Below the pieces are notes generated by a model. It had not been told where the DNA came from and did no database searches. It saw only the letters and a program-made list of their open reading frames with translations. Position numbers and translations under genes: made by a program. Shown here piece by piece: positions 55,429-64,000 of a DNA stretch of 64,000 bases. The first letter of the stretch is position 1. Each line of letters starts with the position of its first letter. This stretch comes from Pseudomonadota bacterium (GTDB lineage Bacteria > Pseudomonadota > Gammaproteobacteria > Burkholderiales > Rhodocyclaceae): assembly GCA_018241695.1 (NCBI GenBank), contig JAFEDH010000011.1:103101-167100 (forward strand), read 5' to 3'.

Positions 55429-56189
55429 ACACCTCCACGCCCGAAACCATCCAGATGTTCTGGGCGAGCGGAAGCCTGTCCACGCTCGAACGGCTCTCCA
55501 TCGCATCTTTCCTCGCCAACGGCCACGCCGTACACCTCTACACCTACGGACTGACCGGCCCGGTACCGGCGGGCACCACCCTGCTCGACGCGGGCTCCGT
55601 GCTGCCGGAGACGGAGTGCCGTTCCCTGGGGAGTGACGAAGGCTTCGGCAGCCTGGCACCCTTTTCCAACCGCTTTCGCTACAAACTGCTGCTGGAAAAA
55701 GGCGGGGTCTGGAGCGATAGCGACATCATCGCCGTCAAGCCCCTGTCTTTTCTTTCCAGGCAGGAATATTTCTTCGCCACCGAGTATTCTGCACCCGAGG
55801 CGCAAGGTAAACCATTTGGTACCGAGATCAACAGCTGCATGATCAAGGTGCCTCCCGGCAGCGCCCTGATGCGCGACTGCCTGCAGCGCGCCGAGGCCAT
55901 CAATGCCGACAAGGCGGGCTGGGGTGCCACGGGGGTATTGCTGGTGCGGGAAGCCGTCGCCCGCCACAATCTCGGTGCCCACGCGGGGCCGCCCAACTGG
56001 GTTTCCCCGGTGCCTTTCTGGGAATTCACCCGCCTCCTGCAGGACCTGCACACGCTGCCCTCCGACTGTCACGCAATCCACTTCTACAACGAGATGTTCC
56101 GCCGCAATTTTTTCGACAAGGATGCAAGGTACGAACCTCACTGTGTCTATGAGCGCCTCAAGGCCCATTACCTGAAGAACATCCAATGA
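55425..56189 (+). CDS. DXD glycosyltransferase (Gly_transf_sug/GT32-like) inserted between tolQ and tolR
   Basis: A 254-residue GT-A-type protein. The opening [21 protein letters not shown] and the segment [28 protein letters not shown] carry the family's RY-x-x-L-x-x-x-GG-x-x-x-D-x-D motif, where DSD binds the metal-sugar nucleotide. Donor and acceptor are unknown. Its start overlaps tolQ and its stop overlaps tolR by 4 bp each (ATGA at both), so it is translationally coupled inside the Tol operon. No signal peptide or membrane helix is seen. Confidence 0.88.
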   Translation: MNTSTPETIQMFWASGSLSTLERLSIASFLANGHAVHLYTYGLTGPVPAGTTLLDAGSVLPETECRSLGSDEGFGSLAPFSNRFRYKLLLEKGGVWSDSDIIAVKPLSFLSRQEYFFATEYSAPEAQGKPFGTEINSCMIKVPPGSALMRDCLQRAEAINADKAGWGATGVLLVREAVARHNLGAHAGPPNWVSPVPFWEFTRLLQDLHTLPSDCHAIHFYNEMFRRNFFDKDARYEPHCVYERLKAHYLKNIQ

Positions 56190-56596
56190 GACAAAGACGC
56201 CTGATGAACAGCATCAACGTCGTGCCCTATATCGACGTGATGCTGGTGCTGCTGGTGATCTTCATGGTCACCGCCCCCATGATCCAGACCGGCAGCGTAG
56301 ACCTGCCCAGTGTGGGCAAGACCTCGCAGCCGCCGGTGGCGCCCCTCGAAGTCATCGTTCATGACGATGGCAGCCTGGCCCTCAAGAACCGGGCCAAGGG
56401 CGATACCGAAATTCAGGTGGGGAGCGATCAACTGGCCGGGGCGATTCGTGCCGCCCACCGCGAACATCCCGATCAGGCGGTGCTGATCGCGGGCGACAAG
56501 AAGGTGCGCTACGAAGCCGTGCTCAACGTCATGAGTGAATTGCAGCGCCAGGAAATCGGCAGGATCGGCCTCTTGGTGCAGCCCGCCGGAAAATGA
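56186..56596 (+). CDS. tolR: TolR, Tol-Pal inner-membrane subunit
   Basis: A 136-residue ExbD/TolR protein with one membrane helix and the key Asp in [22 protein letters not shown]. The periplasmic domain ([22 protein letters not shown]) is normal. It overlaps the glycosyltransferase upstream and tolA downstream by 4 bp each. Confidence 0.97.
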   Translation: MRQRRLMNSINVVPYIDVMLVLLVIFMVTAPMIQTGSVDLPSVGKTSQPPVAPLEVIVHDDGSLALKNRAKGDTEIQVGSDQLAGAIRAAHREHPDQAVLIAGDKKVRYEAVLNVMSELQRQEIGRIGLLVQPAGK

Positions 56597-57318
56597 GCGC
56601 AGGCGTTCTCGACCGGCCCGAGGAACCGGGCAAGACGGCTTCCCTGATCCTGGCCGTGGGCATGCATCTGTTCCTGGCGGCGCTGCTGATCTATGGCATC
56701 CGCTGGCAGAATGCCCCTCCGCAAACCGTGGAAGTGGATCTGGTCAACGCCGTGGTGGCCCCGGTTCCGGTTCCCGAAGCAACGCCGCCGCCGCCGCCAG
56801 AACCCCGGCCCGAACCCAGGGCGGAGCCTCGCCCAGAACCGAAGCCGGTGATCAAGCCGGACATCGCCCTCAAGGAAAAGCCCAAGTCACCTCCGAAAGA
56901 GGAACCGCCCAAACCGGTGCCTTCCATGACCCACCAGCTCAATCGCGAGCTGAACAGGATGCAGGACAGGATGGCCGCCGCGTCTGCCAACGCCAGAATC
57001 CAGAAGATGCTGGATCAGCAGCAGGCCGGCATCAAGGCCAATGCCCGGGATATCTATATCGCCAGGATTCGCGGCAAGATTCGCGGCCTCCTCGTGCCAC
57101 CTCCCGGCATTCCCGGCAATCCTGTCGCGGTTTTCGACGTCAGCCAGCTGCCTGGTGGCGAAGTGCTCTCCGTCAGGCTGCAGCAGACCTCCGGCTATCC
57201 CATCCTGGATGCGGCCATCGAACGTGCCATCCGCAAGGCCAGCCCCCTGCCGAAACCCGACAATCCCGATCTTTTTGAACGCGATTTGCGCCTGACCTTC
57301 AAGCCTCTGGAAGACTGA
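56593..57318 (+). CDS. tolA: TolA, periplasm-spanning Tol-Pal protein
   Basis: A 241-residue inner-membrane protein with helix SLILAVGMHLFLAALLIYGI, a Pro/Glu/Lys-rich middle (PEPRPEPRAEPRPEPKP and more), a short helical part and a C-terminal domain ending in DLFERDLRLTFKPLED. It is short compared with the E. coli protein of over 400 residues, mainly because the long helical domain is reduced and replaced by Pro-rich sequence. Confidence 0.94.
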   Translation: MSAGVLDRPEEPGKTASLILAVGMHLFLAALLIYGIRWQNAPPQTVEVDLVNAVVAPVPVPEATPPPPPEPRPEPRAEPRPEPKPVIKPDIALKEKPKSPPKEEPPKPVPSMTHQLNRELNRMQDRMAAASANARIQKMLDQQQAGIKANARDIYIARIRGKIRGLLVPPPGIPGNPVAVFDVSQLPGGEVLSVRLQQTSGYPILDAAIERAIRKASPLPKPDNPDLFERDLRLTFKPLED

Positions 57319-57335
57319 TCCGTATAATTTCCACC

Positions 57336-58613
57336 ATGAAGCCACTTCGACTCCTCGCCGCCGCCCTGTTGGCCGGCCTCTGCCAGACCGCCCTGGCCCA
57401 GCTTTCCATCGAGATCACCGGCGCCGGTGCGAACCGCATTCCGCTCGGTGTCGCATCCTTCGATGGCGAGCGCATCGTCTCCCAGGCCCTGGTTTCCGTG
57501 ATCCGCGCCGATCTCGAACGCTGCGGCCTGTTCCGTCTGGTGGATACGGGAACCAGCCCGATCGCCGAGAATGCCGGCATCAATTTCACCGACTGGCGCG
57601 GTCGCGGCGCCGACGCCCTCGCCGTGGGCAGTGTCATTCCCGCCAGCGAGAGCGGTCGCTACGATACCCGCTTCCGCCTGTATGACATCCAGAAGCAATC
57701 CGTGCTGACGGTGGGAGGGTACGCACACTCGGCCGCCCCCTACCAGCTACGCACCACGGCCCATCGTATCGCCGACACCATTTACGAAAAACTCACCGGC
57801 GAACCCGGCGTGTTCTCCACCCGCATCGTCTATGTGCTCAAGTCCGGCTCCCGCTACGAGTTGCAGATCGCCGATGCCGACGGTGCCAACGCCCAGGTGG
57901 CGCTGGCCTCGCGGGAGCCCATCATTTCCCCGACCTGGTCGCCGGATGGCAGCAAGCTGGCCTATGTGTCCTTCGAATCCAAAAAACCCGTGGTCTATGT
58001 GCACGACCTGGCCTCCGGGCGACGTTATGTGGCCGCCAATTTCAAGGGGTCCAACTCCGCTCCGGCCTGGTCTCCCGATGGCAAGCAACTGGCGGTCGTG
58101 CTGACCAAGGACGGCAACTCGCAGATCTACCTCCTCAATGCCGATGGCAGCGGCGCCACCCGCATTGCCGCATCGTCCGGCATCGATACCGAACCACGCT
58201 ACACGCCGGACGGACAGTTCATCTACTTCACCTCGGATCGCGGCGGCAGCCCCCAGATCTACCGTGTTCCGGCGCGTGGCGGTGAAGTTCAGCGCATCAC
58301 CTTCGAAGGCAACTACAACGTCACGCCAAGAATTTCCCCCGATGGGCGCAGCATGGCCTACATTGCGCGGGACAGCGGCCGCTTTCAGGTTGCCATCATG
58401 GATCTGACCACCAAGCAGACCCAGATCCTGACCGATTCACAGAAGGATGAATCCCCCACCTTCGCCCCCAACGGCCGGATGATTCTTTATGCTACGGAGA
58501 TCGGGGGACGCGGAGTTCTGGCCGCCGTGTCCAGCGATGGCCGGGTGAAACAGAAGCTTTCCGTCCAGAACGGCGACGTGCGGGAGCCGTCCTGGGGTCC
58601 TTTCATCAAGTAG
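57336..58613 (+). CDS. tolB: TolB periplasmic beta-propeller
   Basis: A 425-residue periplasmic protein with signal peptide (cleavage near QTALA, about residue 20), an N-terminal domain (IEITGAGANRIPLGVASF) and repeats of the SPDGxxLAYVS type (PTWSPDGSKLAYVSFES, PAWSPDGKQLAVVLTKDG, PRYTPDGQFIYFTSDRGG). It binds Pal and links the inner-membrane machinery with the outer membrane. Confidence 0.97.
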   Translation: MKPLRLLAAALLAGLCQTALAQLSIEITGAGANRIPLGVASFDGERIVSQALVSVIRADLERCGLFRLVDTGTSPIAENAGINFTDWRGRGADALAVGSVIPASESGRYDTRFRLYDIQKQSVLTVGGYAHSAAPYQLRTTAHRIADTIYEKLTGEPGVFSTRIVYVLKSGSRYELQIADADGANAQVALASREPIISPTWSPDGSKLAYVSFESKKPVVYVHDLASGRRYVAANFKGSNSAPAWSPDGKQLAVVLTKDGNSQIYLLNADGSGATRIAASSGIDTEPRYTPDGQFIYFTSDRGGSPQIYRVPARGGEVQRITFEGNYNVTPRISPDGRSMAYIARDSGRFQVAIMDLTTKQTQILTDSQKDESPTFAPNGRMILYATEIGGRGVLAAVSSDGRVKQKLSVQNGDVREPSWGPFIK

Positions 58614-58646
58614 TGCCACCCGCCATTTTCATTACAGGAGATCGTG

Positions 58647-59171
58647 ATGCGCCATTCTGCCCTTATCGCCGTTCTCGCCGCAACCCTGCTGGCTGCCTGC
58701 AGCTCGCAGCCCCCGGCTCCCGAGCAAAAGCCCTCCCAGACCGAGGAGCACCAGCCCGTTGCGGCCCAGACAGCACCGGTCGTGCAGGATGATCCCTATG
58801 CTCTGGCCAAGCTCAAGGATCCGAAGAGCATTTTGTCGAAACGCGAAATCTTTTTCGACTATGACCAGTTTGTGGTCAGGGACGAGTACCGTGACCTGGT
58901 GGCGGCTCATGCGAAATTCCTCATCGCCAACCCCAAGATGGGCATGCTGATCCAGGGCAATACCGACGAACGCGGCAGCCGCGAGTACAACCTTGCCCTC
59001 GGCCAGAAGCGTGCCGAAGCGGTGAAAAAGGCCCTCACCCTGCTCGGCGCGCGCGAAGACCAGGTGGAAGCGGTCAGCCTCGGCAAGGAAAAGCCGCGCT
59101 GCACCGGGCATGACGAATCCTGCTGGAGCCAAAACCGCCGCGACGACATCCTCTACAAGGGTGAGTATTGA
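58647..59171 (+). CDS. pal: Pal, peptidoglycan-associated outer-membrane lipoprotein
   Basis: A 174-residue lipoprotein with lipobox LLAAC and an OmpA-like domain (EIFFDYDQFVVRDEY, GNTDERGSREYNLALGQKRAEAVKKAL) that binds diaminopimelate in peptidoglycan. AGGAG is 6 nt before the ATG at 58647; a GTG one codon earlier is too close to that signal. Confidence 0.97.
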   Translation: MRHSALIAVLAATLLAACSSQPPAPEQKPSQTEEHQPVAAQTAPVVQDDPYALAKLKDPKSILSKREIFFDYDQFVVRDEYRDLVAAHAKFLIANPKMGMLIQGNTDERGSREYNLALGQKRAEAVKKALTLLGAREDQVEAVSLGKEKPRCTGHDESCWSQNRRDDILYKGEY

Positions 59172-59929
59172 TGACGGCACGTTCCCTGCCGCTGGCCCTG
59201 GCCCTCGCCCTGGGGGTCCTGGCCCTGCCGGCCCGGGCCGGCCTGTTTGACGATGATGTCGCCCGTGCCCGGATCGACAAGCTCCAGGCCCAGGCGGATG
59301 ACATTGGCAAACGCCTGGACACCGCCAGCAAGAACCAGATCGACTTCGCCAACCAGATCGAGCAGGTCAATACCGATCTGGCCAAGCTGCGGGGGCAGAT
59401 CGACGAATTGAACTACGCTCTCGAGGCGGCCCAGAAGCGGCAGCAGGATTTCTACGTCGATCTGGATAACCGGCTGCGCAAGCTTGAACCCGCCGCCGGC
59501 GACGCCCAGGCCCAAGCCCAGGCTACGGGAGATGGCGGCCAGCCACCGGCCGATCCCGCCGCCGAAAACCGCGACTACGAGGCGGCACTCAAATCCCTGC
59601 GTGCTTCGAAGTTCAAGGAGTCGGTGACTGGCTTCACCGCGTTCATCAAGGCCTATCCCAACAGCACCCTGCAGGCCAGCGCCTACTTCTGGACCGGCTA
59701 CGGACTGGCGCAACTGGGTGAATTCACCCGTGCCGCGGATTATTTCGGCAAGGTGGCTGCCAACTGGCCCGCCGACAGCCACGCCCCCGATGCCCTGCTG
59801 GAGCAGGCCAACAACCTGACCTCCGCGGGTCAATCCCGGGCCGCGCACAAAGTGCTCGGCGCGCTGGTGGCGCAGTATCCGGCCTCGGATGCCGCCAAGC
59901 AGGCCCGCTTGCGGCTGAAGAAGAAGTAG
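59171..59929 (+). CDS. cpoB: CpoB/YbgF, Tol-Pal-associated TPR protein
   Basis: A 252-residue periplasmic protein with signal peptide (cleavage near PARA), an N-terminal coiled coil (LQAQADDIGKRLDTASKNQ and following), a Gln/Ala/Pro linker and TPR units (YEAALKSLRASKFKESVTGF; YFWTGYGLAQLGEFTRAADYF). In E. coli it coordinates cell-wall synthesis with outer-membrane constriction. Its ATG shares one base with the pal stop. A strong terminator follows 21 bp after the stop. Confidence 0.95.
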   Translation: MTARSLPLALALALGVLALPARAGLFDDDVARARIDKLQAQADDIGKRLDTASKNQIDFANQIEQVNTDLAKLRGQIDELNYALEAAQKRQQDFYVDLDNRLRKLEPAAGDAQAQAQATGDGGQPPADPAAENRDYEAALKSLRASKFKESVTGFTAFIKAYPNSTLQASAYFWTGYGLAQLGEFTRAADYFGKVAANWPADSHAPDALLEQANNLTSAGQSRAAHKVLGALVAQYPASDAAKQARLRLKKK

Positions 59930-59950
59930 CCCGCTTCCGGGCGATAATGA

Positions 59951-59983
59951 CGGCCGGACCGCCCCGCAGTCCGGCCGTTTTTT
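59951..59983 (+). terminator. Intrinsic terminator of the tol-pal operon
   Basis: CGGCCGGAC and GTCCGGCCG form a perfect 9-bp stem with a 9-nt loop, followed by six T residues (59978-59983). queE begins only 13 bp after the last T. Confidence 0.93.
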
Positions 59984-59996
59984 CATCCTGCCACCG

Positions 59997-60653
59997 ATGT
60001 CTGCAAATACTGCCGCACGACTGCGGCTCACCGAAATCTTTCACTCCCTTCAGGGCGAATCCACCCGGGCCGGACTGCCCACGGTTTTCGTTCGCCTGAC
60101 CGGCTGCCCGCTGCGCTGTGTTTGGTGCGATACCGCCCATGCCTTCCACGGCGGCGCCACCGTCACCGTGGCCGACGTGCTCGATCAGGTGGCGACCTTC
60201 CGCTGTTCCACGGTCTGCGTCACCGGCGGCGAACCGCTGGCCCAGAAAACCTGTCTCGACCTGCTTGCGGCCCTGTGCGATGCGGGGTATTCCGTCTCCC
60301 TCGAAACCAGCGGAGCACTCGATATCGGTGCCGTGGATGCGCGGGTGGCCCGCATCATGGATATCAAGGCGCCGGATTCGCGCGAAGCCGCCAGAAACCG
60401 CTGGGAAAATATTTCCCTGCTGAATGACCGGGACGAAGTGAAATTCGTTCTCGCATCCCGTGCCGATTACGAATGGGCCGTGACAACCCTGCACGAACAC
60501 CGTCTGGACCGGCGCTGCACGGTACTTTTCTCACCGGTGCAGGGGCTGCTGGCACCTGAGCAGCTGGCCCAGTGGATTCTCGATGACCATCTGCCAATCC
60601 GCTTCCAGCTCCAGTTGCACAAGGTGCTCTGGGGCAATGCCCAGGGCCGGTGA
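59997..60653 (+). CDS. queE: 7-carboxy-7-deazaguanine synthase
   Basis: Radical SAM enzyme of queuosine synthesis that makes CDG from carboxytetrahydropterin. The 218-residue product has [32 protein letters not shown] with the CxxxCxxC cluster motif, and VTGGEPL. It starts right after the tol-pal terminator, so it needs a promoter within or upstream of that hairpin, or read-through. queC overlaps its stop. Confidence 0.95.
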   Translation: MSANTAARLRLTEIFHSLQGESTRAGLPTVFVRLTGCPLRCVWCDTAHAFHGGATVTVADVLDQVATFRCSTVCVTGGEPLAQKTCLDLLAALCDAGYSVSLETSGALDIGAVDARVARIMDIKAPDSREAARNRWENISLLNDRDEVKFVLASRADYEWAVTTLHEHRLDRRCTVLFSPVQGLLAPEQLAQWILDDHLPIRFQLQLHKVLWGNAQGR

Positions 60654-61342
60654 AGATGACCCGTTCCACTCCGAAACCCGCTGTTGTACTGCTCTCCGGC
60701 GGCCTCGATTCGGCCACCGTGGTCGCCATCGCCCGTCACCAGGGCCATGCGGTACACGCGCTCTCGGTCGATTATGGCCAGCGCCATCTGGCCGAGTTGC
60801 AGGCCGCCGGGCGCGTCGCAGCGGCACTGGGTTGCGTGGCGCACCGCACGGTCCATCTCGACATGAACCAGTTCGGCGGCTCGGCGCTCACCGACCCCGC
60901 CATCGACGTCCCCACCAGCGGGCCGCAGGACGGCATCCCCGTCACCTACGTGCCGGCACGCAACACCATCATGCTTGCCCTCGCCATGGCCTGGGCCGAG
61001 GTGCTGGGTGCCCGTGACATCTTCGTCGGCGTCAATGCCGTGGACTATTCGGGCTATCCCGACTGCCGCCCCGAATTCATCCGCGCCTTTCAATCGATGG
61101 CCAATCTTGCCACCCGGGCCGGCGTCGAAGGCCAGGGCCTCACCATTCACGCCCCGCTGATCGACTGGTCCAAGGCCGAGATCATCCGTCGCGGACATGC
61201 GCTCGGCGTCGATTACGGACTCACCGTATCCTGCTATCAGGCCGATGCCGCGGGCCGGGCCTGCGGCCAATGTGATTCCTGCCGGCTGCGCAAGGAAGGC
61301 TTTGCCGCGGCCGGCATTCCCGATCCGACACCCTACCGCTGA
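60650..61342 (+). CDS. queC: 7-cyano-7-deazaguanine synthase
   Basis: Converts CDG to preQ0 using ATP and ammonia. The 230-residue product has the PP-loop [11 protein letters not shown], and a C-terminal zinc site [14 protein letters not shown] with an earlier Cys in VSCYQAD. The GTG at 60650 overlaps the queE stop (GTGA); ATG two codons later is an alternative start. Confidence 0.95.
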   Translation: MKMTRSTPKPAVVLLSGGLDSATVVAIARHQGHAVHALSVDYGQRHLAELQAAGRVAAALGCVAHRTVHLDMNQFGGSALTDPAIDVPTSGPQDGIPVTYVPARNTIMLALAMAWAEVLGARDIFVGVNAVDYSGYPDCRPEFIRAFQSMANLATRAGVEGQGLTIHAPLIDWSKAEIIRRGHALGVDYGLTVSCYQADAAGRACGQCDSCRLRKEGFAAAGIPDPTPYR

Positions 61343-61348
61343 AAGGCG

Positions 61349-61375
61349 CACCATCCCGGACGCTACGGGATGGTG
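61349..61375. terminator. Hairpin between convergent queC and trmB
   Basis: CACCATCCCG and CGGGATGGTG form a perfect 10-bp stem with a 7-nt loop, 6 bp past queC and 5 bp past trmB. There is no T run on either strand; it may act on both transcripts. Confidence 0.6.
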
Positions 61376-61380
61376 ACGGC

Positions 61381-62094
61381 TTACTCTGCCCGCTTCCTGA
61401 ACACCACGTCCCACACGCCATGCCCCAGGCGCAGGCCGCGTTGCTCGAACTTGGTCAAGGGACGGTAGCCGGGCCGGGGGGCAAAGCCCCCTGCGCTGTT
61501 CTCCAGTGCCGGTTCGGCGGACAGCACCGCAAGCATCTGTACGGCATATTCCTCCCAGTCCGTGGCGCAGTGGAGATAGCCACCGGGCGCCAGCCGCGAG
61601 GCCAGCAGCGCGACAAAGGGGGACTGAACCAGCCGGCGCTTGTGATGACGCTTCTTCGGCCAGGGATCGGGGAAGAAAATATGGATACCGGAAAGCGTGC
61701 CGGGGGCGATCATGTCGCGCACCACCTCGACCGCGTCATGGCGGATCACGCGCAGATTGCAAAGCCCGCGAACGGCAATCTCCTTGCACAGGGCGCCCAC
61801 TCCGGGCAGATGCACCTCGATGCCGAGATAATCATTTTGTGGATACGCCGCGGCGATGGTGGCGGTGGTTTCCCCCATGCCGCAGCCGATCTCCAGTATG
61901 CACGGTGAGGCGCGACCGAAGACGGTTGCCAGATCGAGGGGGGCCGCACGATATTCGATCCCCCAGCGAGGCATGCCTTCGTCGTAATTGCGCTGCTGCG
62001 CGGTGGAAACGCGTCCCTGGCGCAGGACGAAGCTGCGGATCCGTCCGTCACGCTCCGTGCTGTCCTGCTCAGGAATTAACTGCTCTTCATTCAT
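61381..62094 (-). CDS. trmB: tRNA (guanine-N7)-methyltransferase
   Basis: Methylates G46 of tRNA using SAM. The 237-residue product has [10 protein letters not shown] (SAM site), [15 protein letters not shown] and the C-terminal [16 protein letters not shown], all diagnostic. The ATG used overlaps the upstream gene stop by 4 bp; the longer frame upstream has no support. Confidence 0.96.
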   Translation of the reverse strand: MNEEQLIPEQDSTERDGRIRSFVLRQGRVSTAQQRNYDEGMPRWGIEYRAAPLDLATVFGRASPCILEIGCGMGETTATIAAAYPQNDYLGIEVHLPGVGALCKEIAVRGLCNLRVIRHDAVEVVRDMIAPGTLSGIHIFFPDPWPKKRHHKRRLVQSPFVALLASRLAPGGYLHCATDWEEYAVQMLAVLSAEPALENSAGGFAPRPGYRPLTKFEQRGLRLGHGVWDVVFRKRAE

Positions 62095-62852
62095 GGTGTG
62101 TTCCCGAAGGCATGGCCGGGATCCGCCGCCGGGCTTTCCAGCCATTCCGGCAATCCGGTACAACCCGGTCCATCGGCCAGGCGGCGCCCGTATCGGCGTA
62201 CAGTCCTGAGCCAGTCGTCAATGCTGCCACCCATCTCCGTCGCGACCCAGCGCGCGGAGACCAGGGCGCGGGCCGCACTCACCGCTTCGGCATGGCGTTC
62301 GCCCCATCGCGTCCAGGCCGCATCGAGCGCCCCGGCCTGCGCAGCATCGGCCCGGCCCCGGCAAACCACGAAACGCGCTTCGGTCATGCCGGCATTCGAT
62401 AGACGGTCCACGGCGGCCGCCAGCCGCCAGCGGGCGGCCAGTTCGTACCGTGGTTCCTCCAGCGCCTGGGGCAGCGTAGCGCAGGCGGCTTCACGCCGGG
62501 CAGGGTCCAGCTTCAGTGCGGCCGGCAGGTGCAATGCGGACGCAAGGTGGTGCATTGCATCCCCATCCGTCAAACCGGGCGCCAGATCACGCTGAACCCG
62601 CTCGATCATTCCCTGCTGCCGGGAGTGCCAGCGCTCATAGGCTTCGACGGCCTCGGGATGATCGCCGCACACTCCGGCAAGCAGGCCAACACCGTGGGCC
62701 AGGCCGAAGATGCGTTGCAGGACAAGGGTACGCGGCCGCGTGAAATCGTAGCCATCGACCACAGGAACCTCAGGGGCCGCAGGCTCCACCGCATGCACAC
62801 TCCCGGCACCCAGGACCGCCAGCAGGGCGGCAAGGCAAAGCCGTTCACGCAC
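62091..62852 (-). CDS. Periplasmic hypothetical protein between thiG and trmB
   Basis: A 253-residue protein of unknown function with a signal peptide ([17 protein letters not shown], about residue 21) and a predominantly helical, Ala/Arg-rich mature part with several Cys. Start is GTG, overlapping the thiG end by 8 bp. I recognise no domain. Its position between a thiamine gene and trmB gives no clue. Confidence 0.75.
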   Translation of the reverse strand: MRERLCLAALLAVLGAGSVHAVEPAAPEVPVVDGYDFTRPRTLVLQRIFGLAHGVGLLAGVCGDHPEAVEAYERWHSRQQGMIERVQRDLAPGLTDGDAMHHLASALHLPAALKLDPARREAACATLPQALEEPRYELAARWRLAAAVDRLSNAGMTEARFVVCRGRADAAQAGALDAAWTRWGERHAEAVSAARALVSARWVATEMGGSIDDWLRTVRRYGRRLADGPGCTGLPEWLESPAADPGHAFGNTP

Positions 62853-63639
62853 AGGGGGACATCAGGCCCTCGCCGGGCGAACTGGGGGTGGCGGAATAGA
62901 ATTTGCGCGGCATGCGGCCAGCCAGGAATGCCTCACGCCCGGCCTCCACCGCCTTTTTCATCGCCCCGGCCATGAGAACGGGATCGCCGGCGGCAGCGAT
63001 GGCGGTATTCATCAGCACGCCGTCGCAGCCCAGTTCCATGGCGATGGCGGCATCTGAAGCAGTGCCCACGCCGGCATCCACCAGCACCGGCACCCGTGCC
63101 TGTTCGATGATGAGTTTCAGGTTCCACGGATTGAGAATGCCCATGCCGGAGCCGATCAGGGAGGCCAGCGGCATGATGGCGACGCAGCCGATGTCTTCCA
63201 GCATGCGCGCCTGGATGGGATCGTCGGCGCAATACACCATGACCTTGAAGCCATCGGCCACCAGCGTCTTCGCCGCTTCCAGGGTTGCGGGCATGTTGGG
63301 GAACAGGGTGTGGGAGTCGCCCAGCACTTCCAGCTTCACCAGATCGTGGCCATCGAGCAGTTCGCGCGCCAGGCGCAGGGTGCGAACGGCATCGGCTGCG
63401 GTATAGCAGCCGGCGGTATTGGGCAGGTAGGTGAACTCTTCCGGCGGCAGCGCATCGAGCAGCGATGGCTGGCCCGGTTCCTGGCCAATATTGGTACGAC
63501 GGATGGCCACGGTCACGATCTCGGCACCCGAGGCCACGATGGCTTCCCGCGTCTGCGCGAAATCCTTGTATTTGCCAGTGCCCACCAGAAGCCGCGAACG
63601 GTAGGTTTTGCCGGCGATGGTCAGAATGTTCTGGGTCAT
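62845..63639 (-). CDS. thiG: Thiazole synthase
   Basis: Forms the thiazole ring of thiamine from DXP, a glycine-derived imine and ThiS thiocarboxylate. The 264-residue product has [20 protein letters not shown] with the Schiff-base Lys, and [32 protein letters not shown]. It follows thiS by 6 bp. Confidence 0.96.
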   Translation of the reverse strand: MTQNILTIAGKTYRSRLLVGTGKYKDFAQTREAIVASGAEIVTVAIRRTNIGQEPGQPSLLDALPPEEFTYLPNTAGCYTAADAVRTLRLARELLDGHDLVKLEVLGDSHTLFPNMPATLEAAKTLVADGFKVMVYCADDPIQARMLEDIGCVAIMPLASLIGSGMGILNPWNLKLIIEQARVPVLVDAGVGTASDAAIAMELGCDGVLMNTAIAAAGDPVLMAGAMKKAVEAGREAFLAGRMPRKFYSATPSSPGEGLMSPCA

Positions 63640-63645
63640 GTTTTC

Positions 63646-63849
63646 TCAGCCTCCCCCCACAGCGCCCACGACCTCGACCGCGTCACCGGGGGTGAAACGG
63701 GTTGCGCCATGCCGGCTGCGGGGCACGATCTCGCCATTGCATTCCACGGCGACACGCTTGCCCGTCAGGCCCATGTCCCGCAGCAGGTCCAGCACGGTGG
63801 AGGATTCATCGATGCGGCGGGTTTCGCCGTTGAGGGTGATCGCAATCAT
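63646..63849 (-). CDS. thiS: ThiS sulfur-carrier protein
   Basis: A 67-residue ubiquitin-like sulfur carrier (ITLNGETRRIDESSTVLDLL) ending in GGG; the C-terminal Gly is adenylated and thiocarboxylated. Directly upstream of thiG in the same unit. No TPP riboswitch was recognised in the 77 bp before it. Confidence 0.94.
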   Translation of the reverse strand: MIAITLNGETRRIDESSTVLDLLRDMGLTGKRVAVECNGEIVPRSRHGATRFTPGDAVEVVGAVGGG

Positions 63850-63885
63850 CGGACGCGGATTTTATCATCCGCACCACGCAGGGCA

Positions 63886-63914
63886 TTGCGGCTTGAAGAT
63901 CAGCCGCCTAGAAT
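63886..63914 (+). promoter_or_regulatory. tRNA-Gly promoter (TTGCGG-N17-TAGAAT)
   Basis: -35 TTGCGG at 63886-63891 and -10 TAGAAT at 63909-63914 with 17-bp spacing; the start point would be a few bases before the tRNA 5' end. Followed by a GC-rich CGCGC discriminator-like sequence as in stringently controlled stable RNA promoters. Confidence 0.65.
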
Positions 63915-63926
63915 GCGCGCTCCCCC

Positions 63927-64000
63927 GCGGGCGTCGTATAACGGCATTACCTCAGCTTCCCAAGCTGATGACGAGGGTTCGACTCCCTTCGCCCGCTCCA
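63927..64000 (+). tRNA. tRNA-Gly (anticodon CCC)
   Basis: GCGGGCG (63927-63933) pairs with CGCCCGC (63990-63996). The anticodon loop TTCCCAA within TCAGC/GCTGA reads CCC, for codon GGG. GGTTCGA identifies the T arm. The discriminator is T and CCA is encoded, ending exactly at the window edge. Confidence 0.96.

Noticed and set aside
63850..63926. TPP riboswitch before thiS-thiG
   Set aside because: The 77-bp gap is too short for the aptamer and lacks the CUGAGA and thi-box pattern on the minus strand; the space is used by the divergent tRNA promoter.

Overview
The window is GC-rich and densely coded and looks like the chromosome of a Gram-negative betaproteobacterium. The gene orders rpoZ-spoT, rph-rdgB, xerC-DUF484-dapF-acyltransferases facing metK, ahcY with an SAH riboswitch, and ruv/tol/pal/que all fit that class. 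A Tat-type ketosteroid-dehydrogenase-like flavoprotein, a DUF35/SCP-x-thiolase pair, an LLM oxidoreductase, hydrolases and two TonB receptors suggest a degrader of steroids or other lipophilic compounds, perhaps related to Sterolibacterium or Denitratisoma. That placement is inference, not a sequence match.

Layout. 1-6 kb (minus strand): TonB receptor, hslV, an acyl-CoA ligase, hslU. 6-18.5 kb: accessory catabolic and signalling genes: a BKACE-type lyase, a PAS/GAF/HD-GYP sensor behind a 14-C tract, a His-rich periplasmic protein, an LLM oxidoreductase, an epoxide-hydrolase-like protein, two tandem membrane GGDEF proteins and the Tat flavoprotein. 18.7-20.3 kb: DUF35 protein and thiolase-like protein. 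20.3-25.6 kb (minus strand): kinase, PP2C, rph, rdgB and hemW, with a plus-strand PEP-CTERM gene between rdgB and hemW. 25.6-30.7 kb: yicC, gmk, rpoZ, spoT, DUF3460, SDR. 30.8-35.3 kb (minus strand): two LpxL-like acyltransferases, a CoA-binding protein, dapF, DUF484, xerC. 35.5-44 kb: metK, HD-GYP, a second TonB receptor, then SAH riboswitch, ahcY, tlyA and metF. 44-47.8 kb: dodecin between two EamA transporters, and a HerA-like ATPase. 47.9-61.3 kb: yebC, ruvCAB, ybgC, tolQRAB, pal, cpoB, queE, queC, with extra genes interleaved. 61.4-63.9 kb (minus strand): thiS, thiG, a periplasmic protein, trmB. The window ends in tRNA-Gly(CCC).

Functional themes. The methionine/SAM cycle is well represented (metK, ahcY, metF, plus the SAM-dependent TlyA). 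Four c-di-GMP proteins (two GGDEF, two HD-GYP) lie within 30 kb. Envelope maintenance is covered by tol-pal, acyltransferases and glycosyltransferases.

The most striking property is that several normally contiguous housekeeping operons carry extra genes joined by very short or overlapping junctions: a ligase between hslV and hslU; a glycosyltransferase and a prenyltransferase between ruvC and ruvA; an SRPBCC protein between ruvA and ruvB; a DUF707 protein between ruvB and ybgC; and a DXD glycosyltransferase between tolQ and tolR. The second highlight is a poly-C/AC tract inside a 13-codon leader ORF ahead of the HD-GYP sensor, which could act as a translational phase switch.
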